Below, piece by piece: positions 15,242 to 23,387 of a DNA stretch of 33,851 bases. The notes beneath the pieces are model-generated. The model made no database searches. It had not been told where the DNA came from and saw only the letters and a program-made list of their open reading frames with translations. How positions within the stretch are numbered: position 1 is the first letter of the stretch; each line of letters opens with the position of its first letter. Source of the DNA: Candidatus Fermentibacterota bacterium. GTDB taxonomy: Bacteria > Fermentibacterota > Fermentibacteria > Fermentibacterales > JCC-6. The stretch is taken from contig JAUWSQ010000027.1 of NCBI GenBank assembly GCA_030609965.1, positions 1 through 33,851 on the forward strand, read 5' to 3'. The position numbers and the translations under genes are program-made.

Positions 15242-15941
15242 AATCCATTCTGCACAGCGATCGCCTCATTGCAGGTTCGGTAAGGAACCCCTGGGACTGG
15301 TACGTATCGGTATGGGCATACGGGTGTGATGAAAAAGGAGTACTTTACAACAGGCTCGCCGGATCGAGAAAACTCCTGGGATACGGATACCGGCAGTCAT
15401 TCCTTACAAGTCTGTCGAACTGTCTGCATGAATTATGCCGTCCTCGTTGCCCTGGCGCGAGACATACACCGATTCTTCATCTCCAATTCTATTCAGGCGA
15501 TGGCTCACCGCTTTGCTGGATCCGGAGAGGAGCCGGGGCCTCGGGGAATATTACAGCAGATCACCGCTGAGCAGGTTTGCAGGTTTCTATACTTATCGAT
15601 ACTGTTACCTTTTCCACCGTACTCTGGAACATCTTTACGATGGAACCATCCATAACAGAAAGACGCTGCTTGAGGCTGATGAAAAGCTCAATATCATCCA
15701 GCATATGCTTCAGACAGAAAAACTGACTGACGGGATTCTTGAATTGTTTGAAAGCGCTGGAATAAGCCTTGACAAAGAGAACCGGAACAAGATTATAAAA
15801 CTGGATCGAACCAACCCATCCTCCAGAAACAAGGAATTTTCTCTCTACTACAACAAAGAAACCTCAGATCTTGTAGAACGAAGGGATGCTCTGATCGTAG
15901 AAAAATACGGCTACAGCCCTCCTGAGGTCAAAGAACTGTAA
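15242..15941 (+). pseudogene. Sulfotransferase-like gene, 5' truncated and frameshifted
   Basis: The first frame reads RLIAGSVRNPWDWYVSVWAY directly after the breakpoint at 15241. VRNPWDWYVS is the 3'-phosphate-binding motif of a sulfotransferase class in which it lies mid-protein, so the PAPS 5' loop and everything before it are lost. After about 15430 the family-like sequence continues in another frame: SPLSRFAGFYTYRYCYLFHR, then TNPSSRNKEFSLYYNKETSD and LIVEKYGYSPPEV, the usual C-terminal region (YYxxET..LV...D..I..KFGY). Thus there is at least one frameshift between roughly 15360 and 15440. The 3' end overlaps the convergent sulfotransferase gene at 15911 by 31 nt. Confidence 0.78.
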
Positions 15942-16651
15942 ATCATTCCAGCTTTCTCAAGGAGCAAAGAATACCTGCCCGATTCAATCTCCGCTGCCAG
16001 TTTCCGCTTGGGTTCCTCTCTTGAGGAAGAAGGTCTCCCTATGCCGGACTCTTCTACCTTTCCATTCAGATGAGTGCTCCATTCTTCCATCCGTCTGAAG
16101 ATCTCTTCGCGATTCTCCGTTGAATTGATAAAGAGGCTGAAACGGGTGCCAAATTTTAAGTTGATCCTTTCAATAACTGTTCCAAAATCCTCAGAGATCT
16201 CTTCAAACGTGGCCAGGACAAACTCATCTTTGTGCGGTAAGATGCATTCATAAAAGCTGATCCAGTCTCGGAGGCCCTGCTCAAGCTTCCCTGAAGGGGT
16301 TCTGATCTTCTGTGAAATAATCGCGTCGGATGCTTTTCTCAGTATAACAAGTACCGGGATCTTATGACGGCACGCGTAGATGATTTGCGCTGGAACGTGG
16401 AAATGGTGTGCGATTCTCAAAGGATTCTTCTGCGCAAGCCTCATGGCGATAACTGCAAAGGAGTTCCCGGATCGGGGAAATCCCTCGATGACCAGTTCTG
16501 TATCCCTGTTCACCAGTCCGTTTGTTCTGTAAGCCTCCGGAGAAGCGAAATCAGAAGGAACGAACCCTAAACGCCCTGCAAATCTTAGAAGACGATAAAT
16601 GGAAGGAATGCCCCAGAGAGCTCTCTTAAGATCTCTTTTCAGAGATATCAC
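15911..16651 (-). CDS. Sulfotransferase family protein
   Basis: A 246-aa protein with LVIEGFPRSGNSFAVIAMRL (residues about 52-71) as the 5'-phosphosulfate loop (FPRSGNS replaces the commoner PKSGTT) and VLVILRKASDAIISQKI (about 99-115) as the 3'-phosphate site with Arg and Ser. These support PAPS-dependent sulfate transfer. The first 40 residues include LKRALWGIPSIYRLLRFAGR, a basic amphipathic stretch that may lie on the membrane. Its ATG overlaps the TGA of the GreA-fusion gene (ATGA at 16648-16651), so the two are translationally coupled. Acceptor unknown; possibly the local polysaccharide. The pairing of a transcription factor and a sulfotransferase is unexpected and may only reflect operon packing. 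Confidence 0.82.
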   Translation of the reverse strand: MISLKRDLKRALWGIPSIYRLLRFAGRLGFVPSDFASPEAYRTNGLVNRDTELVIEGFPRSGNSFAVIAMRLAQKNPLRIAHHFHVPAQIIYACRHKIPVLVILRKASDAIISQKIRTPSGKLEQGLRDWISFYECILPHKDEFVLATFEEISEDFGTVIERINLKFGTRFSLFINSTENREEIFRRMEEWSTHLNGKVEESGIGRPSSSREEPKRKLAAEIESGRYSLLLEKAGMIYSSLTSGGL

Positions 16652-18756
16652 TTTTCTACCAGGTCGAGGATTTCAAGGGAGACTATTCGCCACTCCGTGC
16701 TGTCATCACCCGGAAGGAATGCTATATCTCCGATTGTTTTTCCCAGAAGAGCATTCCCGAGGGGTGCCATGTAATTGATTCTGGCATTTTCCGGGTCTGC
16801 GTCCAGCGGGCCAACGATATCAATTACCTGCACAGTCTCTGCTCCCCCACTTTCCTGAAGCTTTACCCTGATGCCCGGGCTGACAGTGTCAGATGTGATT
16901 TCATCGAGTGGGTATACCATGTACATCTGAAGTTCCTTCATCCACCGATTAAGCTTGTCCAGCAGCAGGTCCCTCTTCTCTATCGCTGCGGCATATTCTG
17001 CATTCTCGGAAAGGTCTCCGTGGGAAGCAGCCTCTCCGATGGCTTCGGCTGCAGCCGGGATCTCTGACTGCTTCAGCCGGAGACAATCGGCTTCCCGCTG
17101 TTCGATGGCTTCGAAACTTGAGAAAAGACCGCTCGATTCCCAGAAATGTTTTTTTACGGATTTGCCAATGGATGAACTTTTTCTGCGTGAAATCTCCCTT
17201 CCCACAAAGAGGCAGAGACCCTCATTCTGGGCTGTTGCGCTTGTACTGAAACTGTCAAGGTAATTACCAAGTTTTCTCGTATCAATTGAAGAGAGATAAC
17301 CGTCCAGTTTTGATTTCAGCGGACCTGTAAGAAGACGGATCACTTTTTTTTGAGTATCAGCAGTGGAAAATATCAGGTAATCGAGGAAAAGGCTGGTCTG
17401 GTTTTCTCCCAGGCTGTCATCCCATTTGTCCCCTCGCGAAGCAAGAAATGCAAGTGTCCAGAGGAACCTGTCAGTTTCAGATGGTTTTGAGAGATAGTCT
17501 CCTATACACTCCGAAAGAAGGTCAGGGTCGAACTCCTCTAGGAAGGCGGTAGCATGTTCCCAGAGCGAACGCCTGAGTCCCGACAGAAGCGTTACTTTTT
17601 CCTCCCGTTCGGTAACCCCTGAGAAAAAGAGATCAAGGTAATCCTTTCTGCATGCGGGAGAAAGGATTTCACCAAGGGCTCTCTCCGCTCTGGCGGCAGT
17701 GGTTTCGAGATAATCGTACTTTATTCCTGCGAATACATCCTTTGTCCCTCTGTTACTGAGAATCCAGCACAGCTCAAACAGCGAACCCGTTTCGGGAGTG
17801 GATATAGTACGCACTTCTTCCAGAAGACCTGTCAGTCCATCGGGAAAGGCGCCTGTGCAGGATTTTAACAGAGCCTTGATTTGTCTTACCTTCTCCCGGG
17901 CGGGTTCTTTCTTTTTGTTGATGATCTTCCCAGCCCGCTCAAGGAATTCCATATTTTCATCCAGAAGTACGATACGATCACCCAGATATAGGAAACCCTC
18001 GGTTGAAACAGATGTTTTCTTCAGTAATTTCCACGCTTCACCGACAGTGAACTCCGAACCGGAGAAAAAAGCATTCAGATCCGCAATGCAGATCTCTCCA
18101 GGATTTACCAGCGGTTCGCAAGCGAGTCTGCAAAGAAACTCAGAAGGGGATTCTCTGAAAAGAGAAGAGAATTCTTCCATACTCCTCCAGGCAAGGACCG
18201 CCAGTGAGTCGGAAGCAATCGGTCTTGTGAATTCGAGAACAACATTCAATTTCATATCATGATTCTGAGCCTTCTGAAAATCTATAGTAGCATGTGTTCG
18301 ACTCATTCTTGTGATCTGTCCGACACCGAAGGTGTTGTGGTACAGATAACCGTCTTTATTGTATTTCATCAGCGAGTTGAAAGCCCGCCATGAAGACTGT
18401 ACGTTACCGTTCTCGTTCTTGAGTCCACTGAGTTTCAGAAATTGTTCGAGAGGCTGAAACATCAGGTAGTCATCCCTTAGCACTTCAATAAGTGCTTTCC
18501 TTAGTGGCTCTGACTCCTGGAATAGATCTGCTGCTTTCAGGAGAAAATCAGAAAAGGCATCTTCTCCATCGGATTCCTTCTCTGTAATTATCAGTTCGAG
18601 AAGTTCTGTTGCAAGACCATATTCTCCCTTGCTCTGAAGTATCGAGAAGGAGCCGATCATTTCATCGTATGATGCGTCGGAGTCAAGGGTTTCGAGCAAT
18701 AGGTCTGTCAGGGTATCGTAATCACCAGCACTTGCGGCATCGAGTATTTTGGACAA
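16648..18756 (-). CDS. greA: GreA-type transcript cleavage factor fused to a long N-terminal region
   Basis: A 702-aa protein. The last ~160 residues are a GreA/GreB unit: the coiled coil with AAAEAIGEAASHGDLSENAE and EYAAAIEKRDLLLDKLNRWM, carrying the tip Asp and Glu (in GDLSENAEY) that hold Mg2+ for RNA cleavage in the RNA polymerase secondary channel. The FKBP-like domain follows with VDIV/IDIVGPLDADPE, INYMAPLGNALLGKTIGDI and WRIVSLEI. Residues 1 to about 530 look mostly helical and repeat-like; I recognise no domain. A comparable GreA with a large N-terminal extension is known in Chlamydiae (about 720 aa). The start is TTG (18754-18756), 4 nt after AGGAGG. It is divergent from the Tat-protein gene. 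Confidence 0.88.
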   Translation of the reverse strand: MSKILDAASAGDYDTLTDLLLETLDSDASYDEMIGSFSILQSKGEYGLATELLELIITEKESDGEDAFSDFLLKAADLFQESEPLRKALIEVLRDDYLMFQPLEQFLKLSGLKNENGNVQSSWRAFNSLMKYNKDGYLYHNTFGVGQITRMSRTHATIDFQKAQNHDMKLNVVLEFTRPIASDSLAVLAWRSMEEFSSLFRESPSEFLCRLACEPLVNPGEICIADLNAFFSGSEFTVGEAWKLLKKTSVSTEGFLYLGDRIVLLDENMEFLERAGKIINKKKEPAREKVRQIKALLKSCTGAFPDGLTGLLEEVRTISTPETGSLFELCWILSNRGTKDVFAGIKYDYLETTAARAERALGEILSPACRKDYLDLFFSGVTEREEKVTLLSGLRRSLWEHATAFLEEFDPDLLSECIGDYLSKPSETDRFLWTLAFLASRGDKWDDSLGENQTSLFLDYLIFSTADTQKKVIRLLTGPLKSKLDGYLSSIDTRKLGNYLDSFSTSATAQNEGLCLFVGREISRRKSSSIGKSVKKHFWESSGLFSSFEAIEQREADCLRLKQSEIPAAAEAIGEAASHGDLSENAEYAAAIEKRDLLLDKLNRWMKELQMYMVYPLDEITSDTVSPGIRVKLQESGGAETVQVIDIVGPLDADPENARINYMAPLGNALLGKTIGDIAFLPGDDSTEWRIVSLEILDLVEK

Positions 18757-18827
18757 TCTTCCTCCTGTCTGAGAAGCGATAATATACTGAGTGGATAGAC
18801 GTATAAGTAATGGCAGGAGGAAGAAAT

Positions 18828-19724
18828 TTGGGCGGAAAAAACGAATCTGAGAAGAAACTCAGCAGAAGGCAGTTTCTTGGAAAGGCAGGCAAACTGGGAG
18901 GAGCCGTTTTCCTTTCCTCCCTTACTGGAAAAACCCTTGCCGGGGAATGGGAACAGGGAATGGAAGAATTCTGGACTAATGGCACATTCAGACAGGACAC
19001 AGTTGACGCTTCGGGAGAGGCTGAGGGAGTTATCAGGGCGTTGATAGATGGATCGTGGCAGGATTTCTCGACGATACAGTTGCCGCAGCCTTTTATGGAC
19101 TGGAACCTGGCAGGCCGTCTTGAGGTGCTGGAGAACATATCCATGATGTTCAGTGGAGATGGCGGTTCTCCCCCCTCCCTTGCAGGACCCCATAATGCCG
19201 CAATGGCAACCTGGGGAGGAAGCAGGGCGGACAGCAGGCTTGAGATAAACAACGCATTCAAGGGAATGGGTCTATGTCCCGGCAGGTGGGTGATCAAGGA
19301 CCTTCTTGCCGAGATGGAGGAGTTAATGTCCGGCGGTATGGGTCCAAGATTGGCGTATCTCATAGATCTATATTCCGATGCAGCAAAATTCGATCTGACG
19401 AAGATGATCTCACTGGAGCTGTACAGTACTCAGGAATTTGAAACCCACACTTTTCTCAATCTCATGGAACGCCCTACGACATCACTGGTGTTTCTTGATA
19501 ATAAGTCATACGAGGTCAGGGGTATCGGCCAGCTTGTAGCTCCCGGTGACACGGAAGCCGGAGATTATGCAAACGATATTGTTAAGTATACGAATATGGC
19601 TCACACGCTCTTCCATGGAGAGTTTCCGAGACTGTACCCGGGGATTCTGGTTCATGTCACTGCCGTATTCGACAATACACCTGGTACCGGCCGCGGAGTA
19701 AGGATAGCACCGCCGCTTGTATAG
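18828..19724 (+). CDS. Tat-exported protein of unknown function
   Basis: A 298-aa protein from TTG 18828. LSRRQFLGKAGKLGGAVFLS is a twin-arginine signal (RRQFLGK followed by a weakly hydrophobic stretch and a possible AGE cleavage site), so the folded product is sent to the periplasm. The mature part has no motif I know; it contains segments such as GPHNAAMATWGGSRADSRLE and GPRLAYLIDLYSDAAKFDLT. The TTG is preferred over the upstream ATG at 18810 because AGGAGG (18815-18820) lies 7 nt before it and lies within the coding region if the ATG is used. Tat use often means a cofactor or oligomer acquired in the cytoplasm, but none can be inferred. The HAD gene follows 14 nt later. Confidence 0.75.
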   Translation: MGGKNESEKKLSRRQFLGKAGKLGGAVFLSSLTGKTLAGEWEQGMEEFWTNGTFRQDTVDASGEAEGVIRALIDGSWQDFSTIQLPQPFMDWNLAGRLEVLENISMMFSGDGGSPPSLAGPHNAAMATWGGSRADSRLEINNAFKGMGLCPGRWVIKDLLAEMEELMSGGMGPRLAYLIDLYSDAAKFDLTKMISLELYSTQEFETHTFLNLMERPTTSLVFLDNKSYEVRGIGQLVAPGDTEAGDYANDIVKYTNMAHTLFHGEFPRLYPGILVHVTAVFDNTPGTGRGVRIAPPLV

Positions 19725-19738
19725 AAAATAACACATCT

Positions 19739-20431
19739 ATGGATACAATAAGGCTGCCAGACGGCACCGTCCCCGAAATGTACTTTGTGGATCTTGACGG
19801 AACGCTTCTTTCAACGTCTTCGGAGAAGTATTTTCTGAAACATCTTCTTAAGAAAGGGATACTGTCTCCCCCGGCTTTCCTCCGATTTGCTTTCTTCTAT
19901 GTTCTCCACCCCGGATTGACAGTTCGGGAGGGAAAGGGATGGAATAGAAACTACCTGACAGGTATTCCGCCTGAAGTAATTAAGCTGGAGGCGGCAATAT
20001 GTGCGAAACTCCTCCTGAAGAACTCTTTTAGAGACTGGACATTGCAATCCATACATGAATTGCAGAATACTCGTTGTGAAACGGTTCTTATGTCTGCCTC
20101 ACTTGAATACATCGCTGCTGGCATAGCTGAGGATATTTCCATCGATCACATTCGGGCAAGCAGCCCCGCAATAGTAAACGGAAGGTTTACCGGACAACTG
20201 AAAGGTCTGCGCCCATGGGGAAGGAATAAGGCGGAGCTGATGCGGGAAATCTGCGATCAGAGAAGGATTCAGCCGGCAAACTGCGCAGCTGCAGGAGATT
20301 CCTGGGCCGACAGGTTTGTAATGAATGAATGCGGCTGTTCCGTTGCGGTGTGCCCGGACAGGAAACTGAGAAAACTTGCCATAAGTAGGAAGTGGAAAAT
20401 AGTGGAGGGCAGGCACACCAGATGGGCGTAA
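19739..20431 (+). CDS. HAD-IB family phosphatase (SerB-like)
   Basis: A 230-aa HAD hydrolase. Motif I is FVDLDGTLLST (nucleophile Asp18, acid/base Asp20), motif II VLMSASLEYI (Ser in SAS), and motif III Lys in WGRNKAELM with motif IV AAAGDSWADRFVM (Asp pair). The helical insert between motifs I and II (KYFLKHLLKKGILSPPAFLR) is the C1 cap of subfamily IB, as in phosphoserine phosphatase and related phospholipid phosphatases. It removes phosphate from an unidentified small molecule; the membrane-seeking helix FLRFAFFYVLHPG hints at a lipid-linked substrate such as acyl-phospholipid (speculative). Only 14 nt separate it from the Tat-protein gene and it overlaps the PP-loop gene by 10 nt. Confidence 0.85.
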   Translation: MDTIRLPDGTVPEMYFVDLDGTLLSTSSEKYFLKHLLKKGILSPPAFLRFAFFYVLHPGLTVREGKGWNRNYLTGIPPEVIKLEAAICAKLLLKNSFRDWTLQSIHELQNTRCETVLMSASLEYIAAGIAEDISIDHIRASSPAIVNGRFTGQLKGLRPWGRNKAELMREICDQRRIQPANCAAAGDSWADRFVMNECGCSVAVCPDRKLRKLAISRKWKIVEGRHTRWA

Positions 20432-21291
20432 GGGCTCTTGGGGCGTTTTCAGGCGGGTTGGACAGTATGATCGCAGCCCTTCTACTTAAATCCCAGGGTA
20501 TTGAGGTGGAATTGGCCACCTTTGCCAGCCCCTACTATTCGTCGGAAAAAGGATACCGTGGAGCGGAACAGCTTGATCTTCCATGGAGAGAAATCGATAA
20601 TACCGACGAAATGATGACCCTGCTGAAAAACCCTCCAAGTGGATTCGGCAAGAACCTCAATCCGTGCATAGACTGTCATGCGGGTATGTTTCGGATACTT
20701 GGAGATATCGCAGCGGCCGAGGGGTTCGACATTATTTTCTCCGGAGAAGTCGCTGGACAGCGGCCCATGTCGCAGAACAAAAATTCCCTCAACCGGGTTG
20801 CCCGTCTGTCCGGCTATCCGGAACTGCTTCTGCGGCCGCTATCGGCAAAACTTCTTAAAATTACCGATCCTGAACAGCGAGGGCTTGTTAACAGGGACTT
20901 GCTTCAGAGCATTTCGGGAAGAGGCAGAAAACCACAGATGAAGCTCGCAGAGGAATATGGAATCCAATACATCAATCCCGGGGGAGGATGCCTGCTCACC
21001 GATCCAAATTACTGCGACAGGCTGAGGATTCTCATGGAAATCCCGGGGCTTTTCACGGCAGGGAACGCCAGATTGATAAGACACGGCCGGATGTTCAGGC
21101 TTTCTGATGATTCAATCGGCCTTGTGGGACGTGATGAAAAAGATAATGACGGACTTGAATCCCTTGCTGCAGATAAGATCACGTTTACACTTGAAGAGAG
21201 GCCGGGCCCTACGGGAGTTCTTATAGGAGACCCCGAATTGCTTCCGGAACTTATCGAACTTGTAAAGCGCTACGCCGGAGTCAGGTCCTGA
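20422..21291 (+). CDS. PP-loop ATPase, MnmA/ThiI-like tRNA thiolation family
   Basis: A 289-aa protein starting MGVRALGAFSGGLDSMIAAL, where SGGLDS is the PP-loop that binds and adenylates with ATP. NPCIDCHAGMFRILGDIAA holds the paired cysteines of the family, then SGEVAGQRPMSQNKNSLNRV, LLRPLSAKLL, GRGRKPQMKLAEEYGI and NPGGGCLLTDPNY, a third conserved Cys region. The pattern is shared by proteins annotated as tRNA 2-thiouridylase-like (MnmA/archaeal ThiI-type) and predicts sulfur insertion into a tRNA base; the exact position is not shown. ATG 20422 is chosen since it fits the family start; an upstream GTG at 20392 is possible. It overlaps the HAD stop. Confidence 0.83.
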   Translation: MGVRALGAFSGGLDSMIAALLLKSQGIEVELATFASPYYSSEKGYRGAEQLDLPWREIDNTDEMMTLLKNPPSGFGKNLNPCIDCHAGMFRILGDIAAAEGFDIIFSGEVAGQRPMSQNKNSLNRVARLSGYPELLLRPLSAKLLKITDPEQRGLVNRDLLQSISGRGRKPQMKLAEEYGIQYINPGGGCLLTDPNYCDRLRILMEIPGLFTAGNARLIRHGRMFRLSDDSIGLVGRDEKDNDGLESLAADKITFTLEERPGPTGVLIGDPELLPELIELVKRYAGVRS

Positions 21292-21302
21292 AGTTACGAC
21301 AC

Positions 21303-21330
21303 AGACAATGGGGTCGAGACAATGGGGTCG
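21303..21330 (+). repeat. Two tandem 14-bp repeats, possible relic of a REP/IS200-type end
   Basis: AGACAATGGGGTCG occurs at 21303-21316 and again at 21317-21330, directly followed by TATCTTGAATTTTGGCA. Sequences of the type ACAATGGGGTC...TTGAATTTTG are familiar to me from flanks of REP-associated/IS200-like transposase genes in many genomes. No such transposase is present here; only this short trace remains in the 302-nt gap between the PP-loop gene and the ABC genes. The rest of the gap is AT-rich. Confidence 0.5.
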
Positions 21331-21414
21331 TATCTTGAATTTTGGCATTTCAAAATTTTAGTATTGAATATAAATGTTAATATGTAATATGGATTCTGTA
21401 AGCCCCTTCATTAC

Positions 21415-21444
21415 TTGACATTCTGAGAAAAATGAATATTTAAT
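21415..21444 (+). promoter_or_regulatory. Predicted promoter of the ABC exporter/radical SAM operon
   Basis: TTGACA (21415-21420) is a perfect -35 box; TTTAAT (21439-21444) is one base from the -10 consensus at 18 bp spacing. The leader to ATG 21594 would be about 145 nt. It contains two short GC hairpins, one around ATCCCGGGATAGCCCGG at about 21558-21575, which might affect expression, and no recognisable riboswitch. Confidence 0.45.
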
Positions 21445-21593
21445 CCTCTTCTCAATCGAAGGGCACCATTATGACAAAGATCAAAAGACTGTTTCAGTAA
21501 TTCAGAAACCCCCTGCTCCATGGCGGGGCTGACTTAATCAGTTTCACGAACAGATATTGATCCCGGGATAGCCCGGTTTATAGGAATAATGAG

Positions 21594-23387
21594 ATGCACA
21601 TTCACTTTGATGACACACACGACGACGTTTCGATCAGAAAAACATCCACCTTTGGTGTTTTGAGGAAGATCTTTCCCTTCGTCAAGCCGCACAAAAAATC
21701 CTTTGCAATCGCAACTGTCCTGCTCTTCCTGTCCGCCGCTGGAGAGCTGACAGGGCCTCTTATCCTCCGGATGGTCATCGACACAGCAATCCCGGATAAG
21801 TCGGTGCGGGACATTGTACTTTACTCACTTCTGTTTGCCGGAACATTCACCTTCGCCATGGTGATGTCCTATCTGCAGGTGATGATCACCACGAAAGTAG
21901 GGCTCTCTGTGGTAAGGGATCTGAAGGAGAAGGTTTTCCGTCACATGCTTTCCCTTTCGCTTTCATTTTTCGACAGCAATCCAACAGGGAAGCTCATGGC
22001 TAGGGTTGAAAGCGATTCTGAAAGGGTGCGGATGCTGTTCAGTGACGTTTCAATGGCGTTGCTTCGAAACGTAACGATGGTCTTCGGAACTCTGGGGATA
22101 ATGCTTGCAGCCGACGCTGAAATAACGAAATGGATCATTCTTCTCTTATTGCCTGTGGCGCTGTTAACGGTGCCGGTTCTGAAGAAAATGAGGAAACTTT
22201 ACAGATTGGTCAGGTCAGCCTACGCGCGAATTTCCGGGTTCATAGCAGAATACGTGAGATCGGTTCCGGTTCTCCAGGTGTTCGGCGCAACAGGGATGGC
22301 ATCTCTGAAGATTCATGTCGAGGGAGAACGCTTTCTGAACAGGGAGGTTAAGGCTTACTTCTGGGAGTACGGTTTCTGGAGCTTCCTGGGCAGCTGTGAG
22401 ATACTTGCTGTTATCGTTATTCTTCTTTCCGGGAGATCCGGAGTTATCTCCGGTGCCGTAAGTGTCGGTACGGTAGTCATGTTCGTTGAGTATACAAGAC
22501 GCCTCTTCGGGCCGGTTGTGATGTTCTCCGAGACACTGAATATGGTTCAGCGGGCAGCGGCTTCTGCGGAGAGGCTCTTTGATATTCTCTCCACAGAAAC
22601 CCTTACGCCGGATGGACACCTGGATGATGAAGATTTCCCCGAAGAATGGGAAGAGATACGTTTTGAAGGCGTCTGGTTCAGATATCCCGAAGGCAAGTGG
22701 GTTCTGAAGAATGTCAGCTTCACTGTAGCTCGAGGAAGCATGGTTGCTCTGGTAGGGGCAAGCGGAGGAGGCAAAAGCACTATTGTAAGCCTGTTGATGA
22801 GATTCTACGAACCCGCGGAAGGCAGAATCACCATCGACGGGATCGACATCAGGGAGTTCCAGCTGAGTGTCTGGAGAAACAGGTTGGGACTTGTTCTTCA
22901 GAACGTGAACCTGTTTTCAGGAACTCTTTCCGAGAACCTGACGGTTTTCACGGAAGGAATCCCTGCATCAAGGCAGATAAACGCTCTGAAGGTGATAGAA
23001 GCCGAAGATATTCTTGAAGTCATTCCCGGGGGACTTGATGGCAGCATAAGTGAAGGCGGTCTGAACATTTCGATGGGTCAGCGTCAGCTTATCAACTACG
23101 CCAGAGCTGTTCTCAAAGAGCCTGAGATACTTGTTCTGGACGAAGCCACTTCGTCGGTTGACCCCGGAACGGAGAAACGGATTCAGAGATCAACAGATCT
23201 TATAGTTCAGAACAGGACAGCAATAGTGGTCGCCCACCGCCTGAGTACAGTCACCCACGCTTCAAAGATCCTGGTAGTTCAGCACGGTATAATAGCCGAA
23301 GAGGGGACACACGAAGAGCTGCTGAAGCATGAAGGTATTTATGCCGGTCTGTGCCGTCTGCAGCTGCAGGGGGTGTCAAATGCCTGA
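21594..23387 (+). CDS. ABC exporter half-transporter 1 (consensus ATPase site)
   Basis: A 597-aa fusion of a six-helix ABC type 1 transmembrane domain (residues about 30-320) and a nucleotide-binding domain. Walker A is VALVGASGGGKSTIVSLLMR (about 383-402), Q-loop LVLQNVNLFSGTLSENL, signature ISMGQRQLINYARA (about 487-500), Walker B ILVLDEATSSVD (about 508-519) with the catalytic Glu present, and H-loop VVAHRLS. The signature reads ISMGQ in place of LSGGQ. Such exporters move lipids, peptides or drugs outward with ATP. It overlaps the next half-transporter by 8 nt and the pair probably forms a heterodimer. AGGA lies upstream of the ATG. Confidence 0.95.
   Translation: MHIHFDDTHDDVSIRKTSTFGVLRKIFPFVKPHKKSFAIATVLLFLSAAGELTGPLILRMVIDTAIPDKSVRDIVLYSLLFAGTFTFAMVMSYLQVMITTKVGLSVVRDLKEKVFRHMLSLSLSFFDSNPTGKLMARVESDSERVRMLFSDVSMALLRNVTMVFGTLGIMLAADAEITKWIILLLLPVALLTVPVLKKMRKLYRLVRSAYARISGFIAEYVRSVPVLQVFGATGMASLKIHVEGERFLNREVKAYFWEYGFWSFLGSCEILAVIVILLSGRSGVISGAVSVGTVVMFVEYTRRLFGPVVMFSETLNMVQRAAASAERLFDILSTETLTPDGHLDDEDFPEEWEEIRFEGVWFRYPEGKWVLKNVSFTVARGSMVALVGASGGGKSTIVSLLMRFYEPAEGRITIDGIDIREFQLSVWRNRLGLVLQNVNLFSGTLSENLTVFTEGIPASRQINALKVIEAEDILEVIPGGLDGSISEGGLNISMGQRQLINYARAVLKEPEILVLDEATSSVDPGTEKRIQRSTDLIVQNRTAIVVAHRLSTVTHASKILVVQHGIIAEEGTHEELLKHEGIYAGLCRLQLQGVSNA

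Noticed and set aside
17798-18262. A 154-codon plus-strand frame inside the GreA-fusion gene
   Set aside because: Antisense shadow: the opposite strand has a coherent 702-codon gene with RBS and recognisable domain, while this frame has no motif.
18722-19363. Long minus-strand frames across the Tat-protein gene (161 and 213 codons)
   Set aside because: They overlap the start of the GreA-fusion gene and run antisense to the Tat signal-containing frame; composition is Ser/Pro-rich as in typical shadow frames.
21459-21593. Riboswitch or attenuator in the leader of the ABC operon
   Set aside because: Only short GC hairpins are visible, with no conserved motif of a known riboswitch class and no T-tract terminator.
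22215-22619. A 134-codon minus-strand frame in the first ABC gene
   Set aside because: Lies wholly antisense to a clear ABC exporter; no motif or RBS.
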